A stretch of 64,000 nt of DNA from Apoderus coryli (Eukaryota; Arthropoda; Insecta; Coleoptera; Attelabidae), in NCBI GenBank assembly GCA_911728435.2, contig OU452201.1, positions 25,234,001 through 25,298,000 on the forward strand, written 5' to 3'. A program made the translations under genes and the position numbers. The notes below the pieces were generated by a model that worked only from the letters and a program-made list of their open reading frames with translations, did no database searches and was not told the origin of the DNA. The first letter of the stretch is position 1. The number at the start of each line of letters is the position of its first letter. Positions 24,301-36,300 of this stretch are shown here, piece by piece.

Positions 24301-27300
24301 TCACTTTTGTAATAAATAGCTAATGATTAAATGTCACTGTCATTCGATCAAATCCTTGTTGATTTAGTTGATAAATATTGCAATTATATACCGGTTTTGA
24401 TTCGATTATGATAAATAAATAATTATTAAAAAATAGGTTGAATTTGAAAAATATTATTTTGGTGATCTTGTGTAATGTTTTTCAATAACAAAGTTTCAAA
24501 AATGAAATTAGGTATATGAAAAATGATCACTTAAAGTCCAAATTTGCTAATATTTTTTTGATTAAATGAAAAATATCTTAAAAACTGATAGCGTTAGGTA
24601 TAAGAAAGGCTATATAAGAATAAAAGCTTATCAATTTTCCTTTCAGTTTTTCATATTATATACTCTCAGTTGGAAAATTCGACTAAAACGCAAATTTGAG
24701 TTTCGACTTACCCTGTATACAGGTTTTACAGGTATATACTAACAATTATCTTATTCTAAAAGTTGATAACTATCAAAAAGCTATGCTCGTAAGAAGCAGA
24801 GTTTAAATTATTTCAGTTGAGGTACAGAAGCTTTAGAATTCGCCATGTTTTGTATATAATACTAGTGGTAACTTTTGAACCACTCGATATAATTTTCTAA
24901 AATTTTGGTATGAATAATGTCAAGTCTAAACCAATGAAATTGTGGAATAATAAATAGGGCTTTCCAGTTTAAAAAAACCTAAGTTTGGTTCACCCAGATG
25001 AGATGTACCACCCTGTATAAATAACAATAATATTAAAAAACGTGCTTTTTTCGCCTGCCTGCACTTAAACAGAGTTTTAACGCCCGCATGTGCGGGCGGT
25101 AAATGACCAGTTAGCGCCCGCTCTTTTTATTTTTTTTTTCATAGATGGCGCTACGTGTTAGATTTCCAATAATAACGTTAACATCAGTAGTTTTCACTCA
25201 CTTAACTTAATTGATTGAGAAAGTTGACTTAGGTAGTCGTCTCCCATTCCGCTAAACTCATTTAATTATTAATTAGTAATCACTTTTTAATTATTATTGT
25301 AGTACCGAAATATACCTAAGATTCTAAAATAAAATTTCTATAGCGTACACGCTCAGATAATAACTTGACAGTTTCTTTATACATTTAAAATACTCAACAT
25401 TGACATGTGAGCCTGTCACATAAGTTTATCTGATCTGGGTTTGTCAAAGGATAATGCCTATTATCATGTACGTCAAAAATACTCCCATTAATTACTGTCA
25501 AAAACTGTCAGTTCATAACAGTAATAATTAATTATTAAAATAAAGTTCTTTTGGTTTAATATTGTAGTATGAAGAGGCAGGCGAAAAACAGTTATAAGCA
25601 CCACTGGTGGTAAAGCCGCTACAGCGGCGGGCTGCAAGGAATGCTTTAACGCCCTTTATACTTAATATACTATATGACTGCCTACACACTGGCTGCTTAG
25701 TTTTGCGTGAAATTTTTGGTCTTTGAGGTAATATCGAACTTCGACGCACTAATAACTCACCCTGTATATAACAGAACGTGTCATATTTCATGGAGTAGAA
25801 GTCGGAATTTAGAATCTAAGTAAAAAAAAATCTTAAGATTTGGTACCTATATGGCGAAGTGTTAGTGGGCTCAGTGTATTTGTATCCGAAATAATCACTT
25901 CTTTAATTCACCTAGGGACAAGGACTTGTGTCGAATCGTAATGTAAGACTTCAACTTTTTCGACACAAGCTGTTAATAATTATTTGAGCAAATAATAGGT
26001 GAAGGCTGTTTGATCAGACTCCAAATAAAGATATAAGGCGTGCATGATTGTGCACTTATTTGTTAATCGATTTGAAAAATTCTTTTTGGAGCATAGAAAG
26101 AACACTTTAACAGAGGTTTATATAGGAAAAAAAAATTTCTTAACAATATATTTTGACTTCAAAAAAATTTTTTAATAAATTTTATTTTTATTCCTATATA
26201 AACCTCTATTAAAGTATTCTTTCTATGCTCCAAAAAGAATTTTTTAAATCGATTAAAAAATAAGTGCACAATCCTGCACGCCTTATACCGTTATTTGGAG
26301 TCTGATCTAACACTGTTAAGTTAAAGAAACTTCTTAGTCTATTTGTCACCCTAAAGCAAATTTCGTGTGGCACATTCTGAACGAATCTCCGCTAGAGACG
26401 CCAATAAGTATGTCCTTTCATTATTTTCAAATAATAGTTAAATAAAATGAATTTTAGCAAAATGTTTAAATTTAATTAAATTTTAAAATTTAAGACTCTA
26501 TTTTATATAAGTATGAATCAAATAAAAAATAAAATAAAATTTAAAACACCACTTATAATATTAATTAATTATTAACTTTTGACTCCAATCACTAAAAAAT
26601 GTGATTCAACAAAATTATAAAAGGATGTTTCAGAAACAGTAAAAAGTGATATTATTCAATTTTCAGGTTTCGATATTATCAAAATGTCTGTACGACAAGT
26701 TACAGTTTTGTTTGGTGGAGTTGGGAGCAATGGGAGAAACACATTGATTGGATGGCCCTTAATTCCTTTAATCTAGTGTTAGCTTTCAATGGACAGGAAG
26801 CAATTTGGGAAAGAGTATATCAAAAATTGAATTTAACGCAAACTGATATAGCAGAACATTTCACAGGACCAGCGTTTTTATCATGGGAAGTACCTTGAAT
26901 TGTGGTTCATAAAGTTACATTTTTGTTAGGTTGGTGGGTAGTTACAAACAACAGTTGAATAATATACAATGATTACGGTTACTCAAAGGTATAGATTAAA
27001 ATATTCAGAAACTATTATCCCTCTGCTAATAAAAATTAATTTTTATAACGGTAATTGAATTCAACATGCAATTTTTGTATAAACCATAGGGGCGACATTT
27101 AATAATTTACGCGGGATCTTGTCCTATTTAATAATAAGAAATTTCATAAATAATGTTTTTGTATATCTTTAACTTTCGTGATACCAGATAAGAATCATAA
27201 TTCGTTGATAAAAATAATATATGGCAATCTCAAAAAAATCTACGTTGTTGTTATTAAAAACACTCATTTTAATTCGCTACAATTTTCATCAATGTTAAAT

Positions 27301-30300
27301 AGGTTTGACCATGAAACCCTTCAAATTAGTCATAAACCGCCGCCTCCACCAGTGTTGTTCCATATTTTACCGGTGCCATTTTGTCAAATTTGGAGAGAGA
27401 AAATAATACGACGGATTACATTTGATGGACAAATGCGTAAGGAAGCAAATCGTTTGAGGATTAGCTAGTTGATTTTGTAATATGTGACGTAAGTTCACTA
27501 GAAATTAGCCGTTGATTAGTTTTCCTCCCTGAAGATAAAATACTATAATATCCTACGTGCATGCCGAAAACCAACCATATGAGTTTCGCAACAGCTTAAC
27601 CTGTCTTGGTATTGTTTGGCGTCGATTTGCCCCTTTCAGCTCGTAGTTTTGAATGTTCCGTTTCGATTGGAAGATTGCCAAAACACTCTTATTCCTTCAT
27701 TGTCTTCGTACAGCTTTCAACATCTAAATTTTGAGCCAATAGGTAGTGTAAGTACCGCACTTTTTGAAATGTCTATCATCATCATCTTTTGGTAAGTTAT
27801 TCTCTACATCTGGTGATTTAATTGAGATATTTCTCTGTAAACTCTGCCAATTAAAGGATATATTGTTCCGAAAGGAGATTTTTCTTGTTTTATCCATCCC
27901 ATCACGATAAATATTGCAGGGCGATGATTCTTTCTGAAGCTACTTTCACTTGATACTTTCGACGGTCGGATACCTTTAATAGGTTTACTTTTTTTTTTAC
28001 TTTTATAAAAGAAAAGCAGAGATACGTATGTTTAGCAATTTTGTAGCATACGTATTTGATCCGAAATCTGCAGTATGGCGGTGCCACCATCTATGTTGTG
28101 TTTGTTGCTGCTGTCGACCTGAGTACAAAGATGTGCCATATGTGGCGTATTATAACATTTTTGAGAAAATTCCCTTATTATTCCTTATCCACTGTTGGAT
28201 GTGTTGCTTTGCGATCAATGAAATAACTAAAATACCTAATGAATTTTGTTTTTAGGAGGTCTATCTAGAGCAGTTGCTGAAAGTGAGCACCGTTAACCGT
28301 TTGGCAATGGGCTAACCAATCCACAGACGAGCGTTGCACGTTTTCTATGATCTAGGGAATGATCAATTGTATCTCGTTTTGAATACGGTGCCTTAATTAA
28401 TCTAAATTCTGTGGCCTATTTAGGTAAACACCATTTTGGAGATGTCCCCGTAAAAAAAAGTCTAAGAGGTTCAAATCGCTTGACCTGTGCCACCTATGCA
28501 GCAACTGGGAAAACCCGTATTTAAATAATTTCTTATATACTTGAGCAAAATGTGGTGCTGCCCCATCTTGCTGGAATCATAAATGGGCGTCAATAGTACG
28601 TGGCTGGGGTCCTGGAAAGAGTTGTACAAGAGCAGAGATAATTTCATTTTGCAGTAGTTCTGCGTAACCTTGTGCGTTAAGATTACCATCAATGAAGAGC
28701 AGTTCTACCACTGCATTTCGAACAATGGCCGTCTAAACAGTAACTTTCTGTGGATGTTGGTTATGCGCTTCTGCTTCTTTATAGAAATGACCCAATTGGG
28801 TTTTTGTCAGACCAGTATCGACAGTTGTGTCGATTAACGGTACCATTTAACATAAATGAGGCCTCGTCAGAACAGAAAAACTATATTAGCAGGAAAATCC
28901 ATCTGTGGATTATTACAAATTGCGTTCGAAAAATTCATTCCGCCCATCGAAGTCGCCCTCTGACAGCTCCTGTAGTAATTTTACCTTATAATGGTGAAAG
29001 TTGTTTTTGCGAAGAATTTTATGGACTGACGTTTTCACAGTTGCCTGTATCCCTGCTCAGTTGACGACACCACGAGTAGGTAAGTCTTTTACATGACCAT
29101 TTTTGAACAAATCTGTTTACAGTAAACTTTGAAATATGTCTATCAGGATGATTTTCATTGAACAGAGCACAACCCTGATCATAAGATCTTTTTCGATCGC
29201 CGTAACCGACCATCATTAATATATAGATTTTGGTCGGACCAGTACCTATCGACAGTTGTGTCGATACTGGTTCGACCAAAAATCTCGCTTTGTGGCTAAA
29301 CCATAACAAGGTATAGTTCGATTCAAGGCCGAATGAGCAAGTCGCGCATTTATTTAGTACAATGACAGCAGTTATAGCGGGTAACGCAGGTTAAAATACT
29401 AAAATTGACTTATGTTACCCTCATCATTGTACTCACAGGACGACAGCAGCAACTCCAAAGTGCCCTAAAAATAGGGTTTGCAATTTAAAACAAACATGCA
29501 ACGTTATGCGGCAGGTTTCGAATCAAATACGTAGGCTACAAAATTGCTAACCATAAATCAAAACCGACGTGTCTAAACGCCCGTTCAGTTACTTTACGGA
29601 CACCCTGTATAATTTAACTGAAAGTAACAACTTGGATTTATATTTAGAGGTAAAGTTTAGCTTGAATTTAATTTTAATTAAATTTAATTTTAATGAAACT
29701 GAGAATGTTTTTTGAAGTCCTAATTAAATATTTAAAATACCTAGGTTGAGGATGGGAAATATTAGAGGCTGGAGTGGACCACTAACAAGTGCATGGCACA
29801 GTAGATCATTGTTTTTACAAAAACAGATAATAAATCGAATGAGAAGTTTTGGCATTATAACGGTCCTACCAGCGTTTGCGGGTCATCTTCCACGAGCTTT
29901 TAAGAGGTGGTCATTTACACAACAATATAACATGATTAATAAAAAAATTTATTTATATCTAGACTATATCCAGATGTTAATATGACGAAAATAGATACAT
30001 GGAACAATTTTAACGATACTTATTGTTGTCCATATTTCCTAGATCCAACTGAAGATTTGTTTAAAACTGTTGGTCAAATGTTTATTCAAGAGGTAGGTAC
30101 CTAATACTTTATTTTCTTATCTTCAAATTTCAACAATCGAAAGTTTAGGGTTTGATTAACATTTCGTCACCCTAATATTACAAAGTTCTATGTAACATTT
30201 TTTAAGTTTTCTGTTTTTTGATGGTACAAAGTTCTATGTAAAAAATACTGTAATATAAGTTTGGAATGAATCTTGTAGGCAACATAGAACCTTAATTATC

Positions 30301-33300
30301 ATGAGAAAATCAAGGGTGTATGTAGAAAGATATGAGTTTTGGGTATAACAAGGGTGTATGTTAAAACATAGAAGTTTGTAATAAATAAATATTTATTATA
30401 AAAGTATTACATGGTTCTATGTGTACAATCTTGTTATAATATTTTAAATTTGTGTTAATTTCTTTATTCTGATGAAATAAGTAGGTAGTTTACGCACAGA
30501 GTACTGGCAGACCATCCAGAATTTACAGAAATAATTTTATGGAGCGATAGTTGTGTCCCACAAAATAGAAATAGTCTTTTGAGTTATGCTCTAATGTATC
30601 TAGTCTTAATGCATCAGAACTTACAAAAATAACGATAAAATTTTCGGGTCCAGGTCACTCTTGCATTCAAGATGTCGATGCTATACATAGCGCTATAGAG
30701 AGGTCATTCAGCAAAATAGAATAACATTCTCCGGTCTCACATCTCCGCTTTTTATTAAAAGTAAATCCACAGAAACCTTACACAATAATTCAGAAGAAGA
30801 AAGAGGATTTCATAGACTTCTAATATTATCCAAGTCAGTTAAACTTTAACACTATGCCATTTTCAAAAGCAGTATGTTTGCAGTTCTCCAGAAGGTTTTT
30901 TGAGCTGAAATATACAATCTTTCAAACCGAATAATGAATCTAACTCGTTCAAAGTCGTTAACTTGCATCAACCAAAAATTCAGAAGAGCTCATGTTATTT
31001 CTGAGAGCGAATCACGCATTCCAACGGACCTAAAAGGATTCTTGCACTGCTTCAAACAAAAGTAAATGCCATAAAATCGATGTACAAGTGGATTCCTGAA
31101 ATGGATCAGCAATACTGAGTCCATTTTTAAACAAAAATAATTAATAGTATAATATATGATTATGTTATATTGTTAGAAAAGTTAAGTTCCAAAGTTCTAT
31201 GCTGTGATGTTTAGAAAAAAGTGTAAGTTCAAAAATACCAAAGTTCTATGTTTTTTTAAATAAATTAATTTTTCGAAATTGGTTTGTTGTTTTGAAAATG
31301 TATTCATCAAAAACTCTTAAATTGATCGCCATTAACATCCACAATAAAATGAAAATAGAGTTGATATTTAAATTAAGGATTACAAATCATGCAATTTTTT
31401 AAATCAATATATCTCAAAACTGTAATAATACCACATGTAACCTTGTAATATTAGGGTGACGATTTGTTATGATCATTTCTGTTGATGAAATTATTGATAA
31501 TATAGAGGCCGCCAAAAAGAGTGTGTCATCTAAACGATGCTATATGAAGCTCTATATTTTGAATTATTGTAAAGTGTACGCATGTGTTGCTAAGCAGTTA
31601 TGAGGTTTGTTTTCACAAGCGTCAGAAAAACTTAGGATTCTGCGGGAATCAATTACACCACGTGCCAAAAACGTTATGCGCAAAATGCTGACTGTTTCTG
31701 ACGGTTTCGGACGCTTGTGGAAACAAAGCTGTGAAGATTTGGTGAGAAATTATTTTTTGATCTGATTATGAAACCATGCTACACATAATATTCAGAACCA
31801 CTTTAAATTTTTGTAGCAAATTGCGGAATATGGGACCGATCATATCTACAATTGTGACAGTTTTAATGAAGTTGATCCATCCACTAATGATTTGACCTAT
31901 CTATCAAACGTTGGCAAAAGTATTTTTGCTGCTATGTCTCAAGCTGATTCCGATGCAATTTGGTAAGCTTAGGTTATAGGTATCATGAAACCAAAATAGT
32001 TATTTTATGGTCTCTATTTTGAATCATCGAAAACACTCTCTCAGTACAAAATCCATACACTAAGAAGAGCTTAAACTAGTTAAAATCAAGGGTTTTTGCT
32101 ATTATCGCCTCACAAAAAAAGCTCTAGATATCAAATAATACAAAATACATCCCGATTATTAACGAGTTTTTAAGCAAATTGAGATTCGATAAAGTTCTAC
32201 AAATCCACCAATAGTAGAGAAACGGGTGAAATATATAGACCTGCTCGCGAATTTAATTCAACGATGTTTTCACGGTTAAGCTTTTGTTTTATGCTTTTGT
32301 TAGATCTAAACTGGAATTCGCCGCAATTATATGGAATCCGATATATAATTATTAGATCCTTGGAGTCTGTTCAGCGACGTTTCCTTAAATACCTAGCCTA
32401 TAAAGCCGACAATGTTTATCCTCCATGGGGAGCAGATCATGCGTCTTTGCTCTTGCGTTTTAATGAACCTTCTCTCTTGACCAGAAGAAATATTTACGCA
32501 GTCAAGTTTTTATACAAGTTATTGCACTACGCCGTTGATTACCCATGTCTATTGGGATGTATTAGATTTCACGTTCCGCAATTGGGTGCTCGACATCTCG
32601 CGCCGTTCACTATGGGCTGAGCAAGGACTAATATTTTGTTACAAAGTCCTGTTTACTTTTTGTGTGATATTTTCAATCGGTGTTGTCGTGGTTTTGACAT
32701 TCATACATTCTGCAATTACTAATAGTAATGATTATTTTTTAATAATATTGAACTGTCGTTGATTGCATTTATTATTGTATTATTTAATATTGAACGGTTA
32801 ATTGTATTAATAGTTAGATTTTAAAGTATTCTTCGACAAAGTGTGTTAATTTTTGATTATTGTGTAGGTATGTTCGCACGGGGTAACTGGGATTTGGACA
32901 TTCTGAAACACTTAATCATTTTTTGATTGTTTGCATTTATTGTTTTGTTGTGTAACGTATTTATTTGGTTGTTTTTCTTTTCTTTTCTTTTTGATTTTAT
33001 TGTTTTTTTTTCAAATAATTCCAAATTGTATTGATTTTCCTATAAGTGGGTTTGACCTGTTTGGAATAAATGCTTATTATTATTCTCGTTTAACCATACT
33101 CTTGTAAAATTGCTTACGACCTGATCCAGTCAAAGATCAATTTCAAGATTTATCCAGAAATATTGAATAAGTAAATAAATGCAGTAAAAGTCATCTTGTG
33201 TAGGAAATTGAAATGTTTATCAATGCTTTTAGGGTAATCCAGGGATGGCTTTTTGTTCATTCCTTTATTTTTTGGACTCCTATCAGAGCCAAAGCTTTAT

Positions 33301-36300
33301 TAACTTCAGTCCCAATTGTAAGTAAAACTTCTCATATTTGCTTTTTTTAGGGTTATGCAAGGATGGCTTTTTTACTCTAGTGAATATTGGAATGATACAA
33401 CTAAAGTGAAAGCTTTTATAACAAGTGCACCTTTGGTATGTTGAATTTAACTAACATTTCATAGAATTTGCATGTCGCATGTCAGCATGTGTCATATTCT
33501 AATTAATACTTTTTCATTAATTAAACACAATTTTGTAATAGCTCTCTTATACATTTATATGAATATGATACTTTTCTTTTCAGTTTCTTTGACCTTTTTT
33601 TATTTATAAATTTTAGAGATTTTTTTCTTGATTTTAGGTCAATAACTACTTATATTTTAATTTGTATAAATCATTTAATATACTCTCAATAAAATTGACG
33701 TTTCGACAATTTGTTTTTGTCGTTCTCAAAATGTCTACAATCAAAGATTAAACAAGTAAACAGTAGGCAATCACACGTCTACATTTCATGTTGAACATAC
33801 CTGTATAGTCTGGATATTCCATAAAACACATTTTAACTACATACAACACATTAAAATATCAATATTTGATCATTTAAGTGATGGTAGAAGACTATTTAAA
33901 TGTAATTTCAAATATTGTTGTTTTAATGTGTTGTAAAATGACTATACAGGTATGTTCAAAATGAAATGTATACATGTGATTGACTACTGTTTACTTGTTT
34001 AATCTTTGATTGTACACATTTTGAGAAAGACAAAAACAATTTTATTGACAAGATGAATTTTGATATTTTTTGTTCTAAATCATATCACTGTTTGTTTTGT
34101 AAATCAATAGTTTCCAGTTGAACTTCTGGAGCAAAAGTATTTTGAAAAAGCTTAATTTCATTCGCACTGACATTAAAGCCTGAGAAACGAGCACTCAAAG
34201 TTTCGATTGCAAAATCGACGGGAAATTCAGTCTCTGTAGTATGGCTGAATATTTAACATGTTTTAAATTGTCTGAAACATTTCTTACGTAATTGCGATTG
34301 AAATCGTATTATTTTCTGCCTGAAGGATTTGACATTCGTTTATAAATCAGGGAGAAGCTGCTTGTCTCTTTGCAATCTCAAATTCAGTTCGTTGATTTGT
34401 CAAATCGACATAGAATGCTAACTTCCACAGCCATTCACTATTTTCTAAATTTGCCATTGGAACATACTGAAACAATCATTATGGGCCTAAGTCCTCAAAG
34501 TTTGGAGACCCATGTTTTGGAGTAATGATCTTATAGATAAATTTTATATTTCATTCAGACTTAGAAATCACACTAGTAAAAATATATTTTGTGAATTTTA
34601 GGGCAAAATGATAATTTTAGATTTGCAATCTGAAGAATTTCCACAATACTCTCGACTGGACCAATATTATGGCCAACCCTATATTTGGTGTATGTTACAC
34701 AATTTTGGTGGCACTTTAGGAATGTTTGGATCAGCAGATATTATAAACGAAGTATATGAAATTGAATATTATATAAATATATTTACAAATGATTATTTCT
34801 TTTTTTTTTTTTCAGAGAGTTATCGGCGCTAGGAAAGATAATGGCAGTACAATGGTGGGTATTGGCTTAACCATGGAAGGTATTAATCAAAACTACGTTA
34901 TCTATGATCTAATGACTGAAAATGCGTGGCGTAAGGAGCCTGCTAATTTGTCCGAATGGTTTAAAAAATATGCAATTAGACGGTATGGTACTGAAAATCA
35001 TGATTTGATATTAGCTTGGAAGTATTTAAAGGTACTTAAATTCATGTTTGTTTCTCATGAAATTTAAATATTATGCGATTTTAAAATAATTTGGAAGTTC
35101 TTGCTTGCCTATTTGTCATAATTTTCAAAAATAATAAATAAATAGATTAAGTTAGTTTATAAAATAATATTGTGGTTTTTCATCCTGTGTTTCTAGTAAA
35201 CTAGCAATCATTAGAGCTGCACGATCTCGATGAATTATAACTAAAACAATTTAATTAAAAAATGTATTTTAAGGAAAAAAAATTATGTGGAGAACATACG
35301 TTAAAAATATATTTCCCGAAACATGAATTGTAGGTATAGGACAAAAATAAACAAAAGTCTAAACTTTAGCCAACGTTTCGATTGTGAAAAGATTTACATT
35401 GGTATGACAAAGAATAGATTACATCAAAGACTTAAACGACACGCTAATGATTGCCGCCCAGAAAAGCTAGACTCAAGTACTAAAACAGCCCTGTCAAACC
35501 ACCACTTCGAAACAAATCACTGTTTCGACTTTGATAACACAAGCATTTTGGACCGCGAGACTAATTATAAAAAGAGAGCATTATCAGAGATGCTCCACAT
35601 CAACAAATTTAAAGAAAAATCGGTCAATTTTAGAACTGACACAATGAACCTAAGCATCATTTACTCTGCTCTACTCACAAATTAAAATGTTAAAATTGAA
35701 TACTATTAACAGATCAGGGAAGTTGTGTTAGGAAGAAGCACTGTGATTGCTTGCTTGCTGTTCATTTGAGTTTGTGAATGAATGGTAATATAAAATAATG
35801 TACACTGAAATTTGGCCTGACTGTATACAAGTATAATCCGAGATAGGATATATTCATGTTTTTTAGTTGTAATTTTTTATAAGGCTACTTAAATTAAGAA
35901 CAACGACGATGTATATCATTAAGAATTTTCTACCACTGAAATGTGATAAAGTTATTTATTTATTCGTATTGTGTTGATCAAGTTAATTGTTATGTGTATT
36001 CAATTAGGTTGAAAATGACTTTATTGTTTTATATAATATGAACGACTAGACAAGATATTACTTTGTAATTTTTCTTGTACGCTTTTGTTGTCATGGTATT
36101 TTGTTTTAGCCCTGAAGAAGTTTATGTATAATAACTCTTTTCGGCACAGAATTTTGCTACTCATTCGTACCTATGCAGCACAGTAAAAAAAAGTATTTAA
36201 TAATTAAAAATTTTTTAGCCAAAATATGAGATACGTATTAGAATAAGTCAGAAATGATGATTTTCCAAACCTCATTATGTCAATTTGACAGCTACAGTGT

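Noticed and set aside
27178..27468. 96-codon open frame in NAGLU intron 4
   Set aside because: No recognisable domain and a short proline run only; not supported as a gene.
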